Source of the DNA: Enoplosus armatus
Taxonomy: Eukaryota > Chordata > Actinopteri > Centrarchiformes > Enoplosidae
Direction of reading: 5' to 3'
Assembly (NCBI RefSeq): GCF_043641665.1
Contig: NC_092182.1
Location: 20,831,241 to 20,895,240, forward strand
Length of the DNA: 64,000 nt
The notes below the pieces were generated by a model. That model was not told the DNA's origin, ran no database searches, and was given only the letters and a program-made list of their open reading frames with translations. Positions 11,099-22,730 of this stretch are shown here, one piece after another. Numbering within the stretch: the stretch's first letter is position 1; each line of letters starts with the position of its first letter. The translations under genes and the position numbers were made by a program.

Positions 11099-14000
11099 CT
11101 TTGCAATACTGGGGTCTGTTGAAGCTGTCACTACTCTGCCCACTCTTTTATTCTGCTACTGTAGGCTGCTGCTGCACTGCACTGCTCTTGTAACACTGCT
11201 GCTGTAACTCATATAGCATTTCAGCTTCACCCTAGCATCCACCTGTAGAGTCCAAGTTCTGCTGGGGGGGAATTTCTTTTTGTCACTCCCCAATCTCTGT
11301 TGTTCTGAGCCTGGTGTTTGCTTATAGTCATTCAATGTTATTTGACTGACTGAATTATGTTAAAATGTACTGTGGCAGGATAGTTTGAGGGTCCGGTAGA
11401 TGCAGGTATGCAGTGATGGCAGACAAAGCAGTTGTTCTCTTGTTGGTGTGAATTAACTGAATCAGCAAGCCAGTCAGTTATGTGGTCTGTTAGCCCTGAA
11501 TGGAGAGGCCACCCACAACCGGTGACCTACAACTCATTAGCTCTAATGGAGTCAGTTTAATGAGCCCCGTCTGGGGTGACTGACAAGCAGCCTCAGGTGG
11601 CACACAATCCAGTCTGTGGACCACGAACAATCTATCTCCCTCTGAAAAAAATGGCAGTGGCTTCATTCATATGGTAAAAGTCACACAGCCCTTCTAGTAA
11701 CCTGATCCACCAGGGCTGGCTCTCATTCAAAGAGGAAGGGAGGTGCAGGTGACTTTATCTGAAAGCCACCAACGGGCTTTGAATGACATGCTGCTCATTA
11801 CTGTGGTCATTCGTGCAAAACTGAAGCATTGCCTTGTGCTGAATTTAAGCCCTCAAACTCAGACGCTCCTGGATTGACACCACAGTAAAATGTGGGGATA
11901 TATGAAATGCATGAATACTATCGTCTACAGTGATGGTGATAGAAACTAGTATGTTTTTTAACCTTTCTTTCTTTTCATTCCCCTCTTTCCTTTCATCACA
12001 TCCTTTGATTTTTAATGTGTTCTTTTATCAAAATAGAAGTCTGTAACACACAAAAATGTCTTACTGTAAACATTTATCTATGTGACATACATTTGACAGA
12101 CAGATGACACCTAGTAGAAGTCTTGTGATAAATTTTATCAAAATGATGCAGACTAATAATAGCTTTATAGGAGCCACCTGATTTCGAAAAGTTTTGAAAA
12201 CTCCTTAATGTGAGGATGAATTGTTTCAAATTCCTATATAATTTCTGAAAAAAAGGCTATACATTTTTTCTCCTTTGTGTCTACATTTCTAGACTGTCAC
12301 CATATTGCTGCTTGCCATCGTAATTAGACTGCAGTTACTGGCAAAGCATTTTAGCCTGCAGTTGTTACAGTATTTCCTGTTTCTTGAGCCCTCACATCTT
12401 AATTGTTGGATGGGAATCCATCAATTAGCCATGCACGCAGCTCTGCCGTGGTGATTTCATAGATGCACAAGGAGAGGCAGGAAGACACAGGAATGATAGT
12501 GTATGAACGTCTCTTAACTTGAACTGTGTTTTCAGCCAAAGGTAAATAGGGCATAATTTTGCTGCTATGGTAACTATACAGTATATTCCTTCCTGAGGCA
12601 ATTTTGTTTTTACAAGTCACAGAGTACACAGGAAGAAGTGTTAAAATGGAAAAAAAAAACCTTGAGAGGCATGTAAAAGAGATAGGCAGGGGCAATAGAA
12701 AGTTACATGCAGCTCATGTGCAGCCATATTCTGCTTCACTGCTAAATAGAGGAAGCTTTTAATATAGTCAAGGAGAACTCTTCCTGATTACTGAAATACT
12801 TCTGTGGTCCAGCAAAAAAGGTGAATGCTAGTTCAGTTCTTGTTCTCTCATTGATACTCCCCTCGGCCCCTTAGATAAATGGTGTTCTCTCAAAATACAG
12901 ATCTTGCATCAGGCAGCCCTCGGTGTATTCAAATTGGAGTCTGTTTGACAAAGACCAGAGCACACCCACATAGCACAGCAGCAGGTGAGAGCTGGCGATG
13001 GGCTTAGAGCGGGACACTGCTATGAATTTGTGTGGAAGATAAACTGCGGAGAGGTCTGTCCATCACTGAAACACGGTTGTTTGTGTTCAGTTAAATCTGT
13101 AAAAGGGCCATTTTAACCAGGAAATACTGGATAAACGTGAGTGGAAGAAGAGAAAACTGCATCACTGAGGGTAATTAATAAAATCTGCAGCAATCACACT
13201 GCAGCTTTGGTTCAGGATGAGGTCAATAAATGTCAGTTAAGACCCATTTTGGAAATCTAATTATATTAAGATGACTTATTTGCAGTTTTTGAACAATGTT
13301 AAGATAAATCACCTTCACACCAGAGCTTATCCATGGAGTTACGTGAGTTTGGATTTCGCCCAATGTTTCTTTTCTCCAGTCAAAATGAATAAAGATCTGA
13401 CTATAGGATGGAAACGGGCACATTTTTAAAGCCTTGTTTTTACGTCTACTGTGGATACAATCAAAAATCACCATAACATGATGTAACGCAATAGACCTGT
13501 TGGAATATAAGTGTTTACCTCACACATGCTCACAGACATGCTCACACGTGGTATTGGATGGTTTGCTTCAACACGAATGTGAACATTGAACATTGCAACG
13601 TTCAAGGACTCACATGCAACACATTTAAAGTTTCATTTAAGGAGCCTTTGCATGCCTGCCTCAGCTTGTCCGCGAGTTGTAGGGAAGTGAAATGTCTTAT
13701 TTTGTCTTTTGGCAACTAGTCAAAGGAAACACGTTAAGAAGGATAATGGCATGCAATTGAAGCACATAATTCTCCATTTTTCCTGACTGCTGTCCTGTTG
13801 CATCTAGTTGAGGCAATTTTCTGTTTTACTGATATCAGACAACTATGTGGGAAATGGTTTCCAACAAAATATGACCTTTTGGTTAAGAAATGGGGCCTCT
13901 GGTGGTAGTTGATTGTGATTTAAGGCAGATGTGTGAAAGTCTGCCTGGCGCTGAGATCCGAAGACCACATCAGGTCCAAACTGAGACCGAACGGAGTCAA

Positions 14001-14853
14001 TCCGAAGAGCAGATTGGGGAGGGCTAGTCTGTCAGCAAAGACTAGATTCTGTCTTTTAATCCAAAATTTAATGATGCAATAGAGAGAAACTTCAGAGCGA
14101 TACTTTGATTGCAACATCTGGATGACAATAGCTGCCTATTGTTTATGTTTCCTGCAATACACATTCTGCTGAAATTATAATGCAGCTTTGTGATCTAGTA
14201 GTTACGAGCTAAGGAGTTCCCACAAGAGGACTTAGAAAACACACTTCCTGTTGACCACTCAGATTACACAGCAGATCACACATCTGTACCCAGATGCATA
14301 TACATCTATTGAACTTTCTGGTATCAAAGATAAGTGAAAACAGCTAGAGAAAGAATGTGTCATAAAGTGTACAACATCCTTCTTTATATTTCCCAAACCC
14401 AACGATGTGTAATATACTCACTGACTATGACAGAGACAACCACATGAGAATGGTAAAAGGCAGATTTAACAAGGACAGTTTCATTACTCACTGATGGCTG
14501 TGTTTGGTCTCACTGCTCTGAGGAAACACAGCTGACCCCAGTCTTTATACCCAACGTAACTAAACACAACAGGCTCCGCTCGAGTCCTCCAAATAACTTA
14601 AATAAACTCTTACAACAATGACTCAAGGGATCAGCGTAGGTGTTGTTCAACAATGCGGCGGAAGTTTAGTTTGTGCTGTTTGTGATCAGAATTTGGCAGA
14701 TGCCGGTCCCCTGAGATGAACTATTTATTATCATTTAAGTCTACTTGCGGATTAAAGTTGGCCCAGTTAAGAGTTGAACAGACCTAGAGCTGTCTCAGAT
14801 TCTCCTGCTGATTATGAGTGTAACCTCACTGATTTTTTTTTTTTCGTTTTCAG
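11099..14853. other. Non-coding stretch
   Basis: No supported gene and no clear transposon. The longest frames are isolated and not coding-like. It would be intronic if the 9595 donor joins the 14853 acceptor. Confidence 0.35.
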
Positions 14854-15108
14854 GATCATGGCCAATTCAATGATTGGAGGACATTATAGAGGCAGATGCC
14901 AGATCAGATATGGCTTTTAACACTTGGACAGAATAGCTGTGTGGATTTCTCGCTTTACTTTAAGAAATGATTTGGCTGGACCTTCACATCCTCCTGTGTC
15001 CACTTCCTGCTTCCACTGCCTATCTTGAGTCTATTACTGTCATCATTAAAATCATGCAGTGCCAGACACATCTTTTACATTTCAGGAATTCTGCTGAAAA
15101 CCATTAAA
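14854..15108 (+). ncRNA. Candidate terminal exon of a non-coding transcript
   Basis: A long T-rich tract ends TTTTCGTTTTCAG at 14853, an excellent splice acceptor. The exon starts GATCATGGCC; its ATG opens only a 20-codon frame. A polyadenylation variant ATTAAA lies at 15103-15108. Joined to the donor at 9595 this would make a two-exon non-coding RNA, or a 5' portion of a longer gene. Both the joining and the RNA status are inference. Confidence 0.22.
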
Positions 15109-17084
15109 GCCATTTTACTTTCTGTTTAAAGCCAGTCCAACTATTTTGCAGTAGAAATCAGAGGGCTAATCTGTTTATGCTTCTGTTTTTTGCAGTTTGT
15201 GTCTGTCAGCAGTATTATTGAGGAGCGCCATTTCAAACTTTTCAAGTAGCATGTTGGTTTTTAGCGGCTACGTTAGTCTGAAAACATTATCCACAATATT
15301 TTCTTGGTATTAGAACATTCCAGCGATCCATGTTGTTTTGTAAGATATTGAGTTGTGGTCGGTTGTATTTGTGGTGACTCTTCTTCTGTGTGGAACCAAA
15401 ATGTCCAAATATTCATATTCACCAAATGAAAACAGAGGGGCCAAAGAGGCTCATAGTGAGTTTTTATAGAAGTACGTACACATTCACGGTAAAAGTACCA
15501 CATATTGGCTTTGGACTTTGTCAAGTGCCGACCCTCGTTAGCCACAATATTTGATTTAATTGTGCAGCAGCTTCAAGTACGAGACGGTCTGTATCACTAT
15601 TGTTTTGCCACCTTGTTGAAAAAGGACTCCCTTTCCTTTTCTGGCTTTTGTTTCCATCTTTGCTTTGACATTTTGTGGCAAACTCTTTCCAAATTGATTG
15701 CTTAAAGTCTCGGTTCACTAAGCGTGTGATATATCTGCACCTTTATGACCAATCAAACAGCTTCTCACATACCCTCTGACACCTTTTTGGCTCTTTTTAC
15801 TGCAGCCATTGTTTTTGTCACTGCAGTTTTCCATATCCCTATATTATGGTTACACCTTCTCCAAATAAATTCACCCCTGCTGTTATGAAGGGTAAATAAA
15901 GTGACGCCACAGAAGCGGCGGTGTGTATGTCAACATGCATACGTGGTGCTGTGTTTTAAGCAAATTTGACTGTTAGTATCCTGTCACTTTTAGTGGTTGT
16001 CTGGGCTTTTACCGTATTTGTTTTTAGTGGCTCAAATCAAAAAGAAGATTCCTTTACACAATTAGTCTATACTCGGAGGACTTAGACAAGCCTGAAAAAG
16101 TGGACTCAAATTTGGATATTGGACAAGCCCATTGATCTGTGTTAGCAGTTTTCCTTCAACAGCATCTGCAGATAGTGGAAATTAATTATCATCAGTATCA
16201 GTTTTGGCTTGACACAAAAAGTAAACATTTATTTTGAAAAGCAAGTTTCCCTTCTCAAAATGGCATTAATGTGGAGTCGAGTGTGTCTGAAAGAGCAGAA
16301 GTTGCAGATGGATAGTTAGGTTACAGGATTGCGTTGTGGTCGGCGTGCTGGATGAGGAGAGTGAGTCATGGTTCACACACTGTGCGTGTGGCCTTATTGT
16401 AACTCGCACTCACAGTTGATGAGGTACTCCTGCTTGCAGGGGCACTTCAGTGGAGAGAGCTAATACAGCTCAATCACAGGCACAGGCTTGTTGTATCTCT
16501 GCTGCTCACCCCACAGATATTCACTTTTACAATGTTTTTATGTCATTTTAATCTGCTTTCTTCAGTTGTACATTCTGAAATTGTACCAGTGGCCTATGTT
16601 AATGTCCACTGTGATATCAGAGGGAGGTGATCCTCCTGAGTTATTAAGAGAGATAACACCTTGTGCTGTTGTACAGCAGTAGGTTTTAACAGTAGCCTAT
16701 GTTCTTTCCATGAATTGTAAGTGGGTACCATGTTCCTTGAACTGTGCCTGAGGCTGCAAGAGGTGATGGAACATGTCTGCATGGAAGGATAGACGCTGAT
16801 GCAATTATATATGAAGGCTGGCTAATCAGGTTTGATGCCAGTGAAGGGAGGAATAACACAAGCTTCTGTAATTGTAGGCAAATACAGTCCTGCTTTTGGG
16901 GGGTCAGGAGAAGGGGAATATGATGAAAATATGAAACTTGTGTGTTATGACATAAACATGGTAAGAAACCGTAATCTTTAAAGAGATTGATCTAAAGAGA
17001 TTGAAAACTTTAACCTGCAGTTTGCTTACTTTCTACAGTGATTGGCCAGGAGTTTCGTCTGTGTTAAAATTTCACCGTGATTGT
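15109..17084. other. Non-coding stretch
   Basis: No supported gene. AATAAA motifs occur near 15864 and 15895. Short frames on both strands around 15.3-15.7 kb overlap each other and show no recognisable domain. Confidence 0.35.
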
Positions 17085-17128
17085 ACCTTATATGATTACA
17101 TTTGACAAATAAACTTTGATTGATTGAA
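17085..17128 (+). repeat. Possible LINE 3' tail
   Basis: The segment ends ACAAATAAACTTTGATTGAT, resembling the simple-repeat 3' ends of fish L2/Rex-type LINEs. No coding part of a LINE is visible upstream, so this would be a severely 5'-truncated insertion. Confidence 0.22.
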
Positions 17129-17505
17129 ATAGGCAGAATGTTAAGTAATCTGTAAATTATTTCACTCATTCTTAACATAACAACGTATGCCACTCTGAGA
17201 TTTGTTATACTGTAACAAAACTGTAACTGTAAAACTGTGCATCCCTGAGATTGGAGCCTTACTGTTGTCTGTTTGTCTTCCTGATTGCCATGCTTTCATG
17301 TCCGCTAAAACCCAAACCCAAATTCTGCCATTGACAGGAGGAGTAGAAGTACATTTTGTGCAACTCCTGGGACTATATGGTGCTTTTTATTCCACGTGCA
17401 AACTGGTAAAAAGCTTTTATTGTATTGCATTACATCTGCAGCATAGCAAAACAGAGCTGAAGATAAACAGTCAGAGCCTGTCTGTCAGATGAAAGGAAAG
17501 AAAAG

Positions 17506-17510
<5 letters not shown>

Positions 17511-17565
<55 letters not shown>
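17511..17565. repeat. (TA)n microsatellite at the left edge of the Tc1-like element
   Basis: About 27 uninterrupted TA units run up to the element's left end. Tc1/mariner elements insert at TA, so the element may have landed in an existing TA tract, or the tract may have expanded from the target site. Confidence 0.85.
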
Positions 17566-17568
<3 letters not shown>

Positions 17569-17579
17569 CACTCCCCTCC

Positions 17580-17738
17580 AAAAGTATTGGAACAGTGAGG
17601 CCAATGCCTTTATTTTTGCTGTAGACCGAAAATATTTGGGTTTGACATCAAAAGATGAATATGAGACAAGAGATCAACATTTCAGCTTTTATTTCCAGGT
17701 ATTTACATCTGGATCTGATACACAACTTAGAAGATAGC
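17580..17738 (+). repeat. Left inverted repeat of the Tc1-like element
   Basis: Runs from AAAAGTATTGGAACAGTGAG to CAACTTAGAAGATAGC and matches the right repeat at most positions. It contains the outer transposase-binding motif. The inner motif copy (AAAAGTATTAGAAC) is at 17775-17788, just inside the repeat. Confidence 0.9.
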
Positions 17739-17922
17739 ACCTTTTGTTTGAACCCACCCATTTTTCATGTGAGCAAAAGTATTAGAACTGACAGGTGTGT
17801 TTTGTTGCCCTGGTGTGTCCTGTTACATTGATTATTCAAACAATAAATAGTGCTGAATGTCTACGTTCAGTTTCAGATTTGGGTTTTGCCTGTGCAGACT
17901 GCATTTATAGTTAGAGGTGAAC

Positions 17923-18945
17923 ATGAAAACCAGAGAGCTGTCTGTGGGTGAAAAACAAGCAATTGTGAAGCTGAGAGAAGATGGAAAATCAATCAGAGCC
18001 ATTGCACAAACATTGGCCATAGCCAGTACAACCATTTGGAATGTCCTGAAGAAGAAAGAAACCACTGGTGTATTAAGTAACAGACGTCGAACGGGGAGAC
18101 CAAGGAAAACAGCAGCAGTTGACAACAGAAACATCGTGAGAGCTGTAAAGAAAGACCCTAAAACAACTGTTAGTGACATCAGCAACAACCTCCAGAGGGC
18201 AGGAGAGAAGGTATCACAATCTACTGTTCGCAGAAGACTTCATGAACAAAAGTACAGAGGCTACACCAAAAGATGCAAACCACTCATTAGCAAGAAGAAT
18301 AGGAAGGCCAGGCTGGAATTTGCCAAAAAGTACAGAAAATTCTGGGACAAAGTTGTATGGACTGATAAAACAAAGATTAACCTTTACCAAAGTGATGGAA
18401 AGGCTAAAGTTTGGAGAAAGAAAGGATCTGCTCATGATCCCAAACATACAAGCTCATCTGTGAAACACAGTGGAGGTAATGTCATGGCTTGGGCTTGCAT
18501 GGCTTCTTCTGGGACAGGCTCATTAATCTTCATTGATGATGTAACACATGATGGCAGCAGCAAAATTAACTCAGAAGTCTACAGAAACATTTTGTCTGCC
18601 AATTTAAAGGAAGATGCAACCAAACTGATTGGGAGATCCTTCATCGTGCAGCAAGATAATGACCCAAAACACGCTGCCAAAACAACAAAGGAGTCAGGGG
18701 GCAAGAAGTGGAAGGTTTTAGACTGGCCAAGTCAATCTCCAGACTTAAACCCTATGGAGCATGCATTTTACCTGCTAAAGAGGAGACTGAAGGGAGTAAC
18801 CCCCCAAAACAAACAACAACTGAAAGAGGCTGCGGTGAAAGCCTGGAAAAGCATCACAAATGAAGAATGCAAAAGTTTGGTGATGTCAATGGGTCACAGG
18901 CTTGATGCAGTTATTGCAAGCAAAAGATTTGCAACTAATTATTAA
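17923..18945 (+). CDS. Tc1-like transposase (DDE, Tc1/mariner superfamily)
   Basis: Cut-and-paste transposase that binds the element's terminal repeats and inserts at TA. The frame is open for 340 residues, the normal length, from the ATG at 17923. The N-terminal part (about 1-110) has the paired-type helix-turn-helix region with the hinge motif GRPRK (about 58-62). The catalytic DDE domain follows: D148 in VVWTDKTK, D245 in VQQDNDPKH and E279 in SPDLNPMEH. The D245-E279 gap holds 33 residues instead of the 34 usual for Tc1. The shortening lies at KESGGKKW, where the family generally has one more residue. WTDK also replaces the more usual WTDE. With the damaged right terminus, activity in place is doubtful, although no stop or frameshift is visible. 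Confidence 0.93.
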   Translation: MKTRELSVGEKQAIVKLREDGKSIRAIAQTLAIASTTIWNVLKKKETTGVLSNRRRTGRPRKTAAVDNRNIVRAVKKDPKTTVSDISNNLQRAGEKVSQSTVRRRLHEQKYRGYTKRCKPLISKKNRKARLEFAKKYRKFWDKVVWTDKTKINLYQSDGKAKVWRKKGSAHDPKHTSSSVKHSGGNVMAWACMASSGTGSLIFIDDVTHDGSSKINSEVYRNILSANLKEDATKLIGRSFIVQQDNDPKHAAKTTKESGGKKWKVLDWPSQSPDLNPMEHAFYLLKRRLKGVTPQNKQQLKEAAVKAWKSITNEECKSLVMSMGHRLDAVIASKRFATNY

Positions 18946-19029
18946 GTCTTATTCACTTTAATCTATTTTAAGTCTATCTGTTCCAATACTTTTGCTCACC
19001 TAAAAATTTGGTGTTCCATTACAAATAAT

Positions 19030-19188
19030 GCTATCTTCTAAGTTGTGTATCAGATCCAGATATAAATACCTGGAAATAAAAGCTGAAATGTTGATCTCTT
19101 GTCTCATATTCATCTTTTGATGTCAAACCCAAATGTTTTCAGTCTACAGCAAAAATAAAGGCATTGGCCTCACTGTTCCAATACTTTT
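19030..19188 (-). repeat. Right inverted repeat of the Tc1-like element (outer end lost)
   Basis: Inverted counterpart of 17580-17738. It contains the outer motif at 19174-19188, and the inner motif lies at 18979-18993. The roughly ten bases that should follow, complementary to CTCCCCTCCA on the left, are absent. Confidence 0.88.
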
Positions 19189-19203
19189 ATATATATATAT
19201 ATA
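19189..19203. repeat. (TA)n tract replacing the right element terminus
   Basis: Alternating AT directly abuts the truncated right repeat. Replication slippage between TA tracts on both sides could have removed the element tip. Confidence 0.7.
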
Positions 19204-20041
19204 TTCTGCTTAGCTAGTTTAGAAAAAGTTGTCGATGACTGACCAATGCAGATGGATGTTTCTCTGCAAGAACAGGTTTGTTTTTAGGCATGCAGAAGCC
19301 TTTACACCCTGATTCTCCTCAAATGGACCATATAGCATCTGTAACCTGTCTAAGAGTTTGAGCCCCCGTCTGATAGACCCTGTTCATCCACCTGTGGAAC
19401 AGATTTTTCAGCAATGAGGAATGCTGGTGTGTAGAAAAGCTCCACTGGTGTACATTGTTGCTCTGCATACCAGAAGGGATGGAAAAAGACGGAGATGGTG
19501 GAAAAGAAGTCCACATTTTTACCATCTTCCACCCCAATACCTTTAGATCGAGTCTAACATTGACTACATCACATGTTCACGAAAATTGTGAGATTGTTAA
19601 AAGTGTGGTCTTTTATTCAATTAGATTGTAGCCTCAGTTTTGGGTTGGATGAGAACTGGCAGTCACACAATATTTCCACTGGACACAAACATTTTTGGCA
19701 ACCTGAAACAAACCACACTAAGAAGTTAAGAATATGTTAAAATATATAATGCACATTTTCAGGAATGATAAGGCAATATTTGGCTAAGCTGAGAATTATT
19801 GTTTAGTCACGTATAGTTTGGCGTAGATCTGAATTCATTATTTTTGCTGGGCAGCACTTTTGTTATTACTGGATTAAGGAGAGGAATGTTTGGAGTAGTG
19901 CTGGAAGTCAATTCATCAATGAGGAGATGGCATTTACTTGTGAAAGGACATTTTCTCTCAAACATTCTATGGTTTCAGCTTGTTAAATCTGGTGATGTGC
20001 TACTTCTGTTTTTATATCCTTTAAAATTTAATAGCCTATCT
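19204..20041. other. Non-coding stretch
   Basis: No supported gene. The 72-codon minus-strand frame at 19319-19537 overlaps another frame and has no recognisable domain. Confidence 0.35.
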
Positions 20042-20223
20042 TTTGGGTTTTGAACTGTTGGATAAACAAGCAATTTGATCACTTCACCATCCGGGAACTT
20101 GTGATGGACAGTTTTCCCTTTTTCTGACAACTTATCGGATAAACAATTGATCACTTAATTCAAAAGTTAATCAAGATATTAACAGTGAAAATGATTGAGT
20201 TGATGATGAAGTTGCAGGCCTAA
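20042..20223. repeat. Dispersed 'GGCTGCAACTAA' MITE, partial copy
   Basis: Keeps the family's internal TTGGGTTTTGAACTGTTGGA and ACAAGCAATTTGATCAC blocks and ends GATGAAGTTGCAGGCCTAA. The 5' half is missing. Confidence 0.5.
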
Positions 20224-22730
20224 TTTGGAGACTCCATGACACTACTTTATGCCTCAATATTCTCACAATTGAAAATTCAGAGAGACATGTCGGCTGAGGA
20301 CAAGCGACTGGAAAACACCTTCCAAAGTCCCAGCACCTTAATTAGTGCCTCAGGTTGGGAGGTTCAGACATACTTCAAATACTCTCTGTTCAAATAATCA
20401 CCAACACATATCATAGTCAGAAGCTTGCATGCAGACACATGTGCCTTTAGGGGAGCCATGGTGCATAAATCAAACATGTAGTAAAATGTATAGCATATTT
20501 TAGATTAAAAAAAACCCTTACTTTCAAAATTCACATACTTGGCATAGTATTGCTGATATGTTTCTCATCTCTCACACAATTTGGCTTCCTAAAGATTTGC
20601 TTTCATTTTATCAAATGTGGTTGTGTTTACTGTTTTCAGTCCACATGAATGACCCGCTATTGTGCAATTCACGAGTTGGGAAGCAGACGTTCTCACAAAG
20701 CAGTCTGTGGAGGGTACTAAGCTTTGTTGGATGCATTTTTCTTTTTTCTTTGTTTAAATGCAGAAAACACAAAATCATTTTCCATTGTAAAGAAGAAAAA
20801 ATTAGTCCTGTAGCATCCACTTTTTTTCAGTTGCCTATAATGCAAGTTTAACCACAACTGCCAAACATACTGTGTGCTCGAGTGCCCTTTGAAGGCAGCA
20901 TTGATGCCTCAAGAGACTATATGACAAACTCGCAGAGAGTAAAATTGGCCTTGAAATTAAGCTGCCATTGACGAAGATGAACATTTGATAGATGTAAAAA
21001 AAACAAAAAACACAGATACCGTCAGAGATGGAATGGGGGGGGGGGGTGAAATTTCCTTTCTTTTTACAAAAGTACCTTAATTAAGCCAACATCCTACTGT
21101 CAGCCCACCCCCCTCTGATTTCATCACTCTCTTTGTCATTGTAAACTGACTACTGCCTCTTTTGTTTGAGTGCAGAAAAGCCTCCCTATTGATAGTGCAG
21201 TTTATTTTTCTTGCCAGTTGATAACAGCCTTATGGTTTAGTTTATAAATGAGCTGCTTGTTCCCGTATTTATTTATTTATTTTTTTCTGATTCTGATTTA
21301 CCATGTAGCTCAAATACAGACCCACTCCCTCTGTAAACTCACTATAAACTGTTAAACACTGTTAAACACTCCACCCCAGCAAGCATTTAAGCATAAGTGA
21401 TTTTTCTCAAAACAGGGAAGTGTTACAGGAGAGTGCAAATTAGTTCATGAAAATATAGCCAAATGTGTCCAAAAATAAATCAAATGTATATTTAAAGGTC
21501 TGTTTGAATTACTATTCCAAAATGACAAATATACAGTACCTTTTCATCAAAATAGTAAAGTCAGTATAATCACCTGCTATTATGTCAAGAATGCAATAAT
21601 TTGTTTCAACTGTTTGGCAGACACAATTTGAGAAAACTACCCTGCAGCGAGCTCCCCGTTTCCAAACCAACATGCCATACAAATACAAAAACTCTGCAGG
21701 AATGCTTTGAGTCCTAGCCCAAGGAGACGAGTGCAGGTCTGATAGGTGCTATTGTAACCTGATGAGCCCGAGGCTAAGCTTCAACAGTTTCTGAGGGGAT
21801 GGAGGAGATGATCAGTTCCCTCTTGGGTCCGATCTCTAAACCCACAAAATCTGTCTAAAACATAAAAAACAAATTAAATCCTCAGCTGGTAACTATCATA
21901 AAATATAGAGACAGAAAGTATAAAAAAAATCCTGCATGTGAAAGTTTATATTGTTCAACACTTTCTCTCTCATCTGGTTAACGGAGGTTTTACTCTAACT
22001 TGAAAGCTGAATATAAAACTATTCAAAATCTAAAAAAAATCCTTTCTGTTGTCTATAAATTGGTTTAATGTAATGCAAAACATTTTGAACTACTTTGTTG
22101 CTTTGCATTTTATACAGTTGTAAGTTACTGTAGATTCATGCGGTGTAGGTGAAGGTAAAACTGTCCTCTACCTCTGCAAAAGCTCTGTCTTCTCTCCACT
22201 GACGTAAGACTCCCGGGGATCACTGAGATATATTCCAGTTTGTGTCCAATTCCACAAGATGCCAGGGAGGGGAAGAACAAATTCTTTGTCAATTATCCCA
22301 AACAGTCCTTTCTGAGTCTTGCACTTGTTTGAAAGCTGTTCTGAAAGTAAGTGAGAAGCGTCCCAGAGGCTGCAGGCTCTGTCTGACTGCAGAGTGCTGC
22401 AGGTCCTAGTGCCTGCCCCTCTGTAAGCCACCAGGTTGATAATTCACTTGGTTATAAGTTTAAGTATTGTAATTCACATTCAGAGAAGCTTCCATGACAT
22501 AAATCAGTACAACTGCTACTGCTGTAATTATAGTTACTACTGTGGATCTACTAGAATAAATTAACATCAAATGACTGTGAATACATGAATGCTACTCCCA
22601 ACACATTTTTTGGCACATTTTACTGTGTATTGATAACTAGTGGTTATTTTTTCTTCATGTCTTTCTCAAACTTGAACTCAATCCACGGTTTTTAACTCTT
22701 TTCCATACAATTTTAATCCATGCTGGCAGT
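20224..22730. other. Non-coding stretch
   Basis: No supported gene. A G-run is at about 21037-21047. The 87-codon minus-strand frame at 22168-22431 ends near a weak donor-like GTAGAG; it could be an ngf leader exon but has no specific support. Confidence 0.3.

Larger units (their letters stand above)
17566..19188 (+). mobile_element. Tc1-like DNA transposon with open transposase frame
   Basis: About 1.6 kb, the usual size for vertebrate Tc1-like elements. Inverted repeats of 159 bases (17580-17738 and 19030-19188) flank one transposase gene. Each side carries two copies of an AAAAGTATTGGAAC motif, at 17580 and 17775 on the left and at 18979 and 19174 (inverted) on the right. This is the IR/DR arrangement of transposase binding sites known from Sleeping Beauty-type elements. 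The left end continues outward with CTCCCCTCCA. The matching outermost bases are missing on the right, where the sequence runs straight into (TA)n. The very high similarity of the two inverted repeats suggests a relatively recent insertion. Confidence 0.93.
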
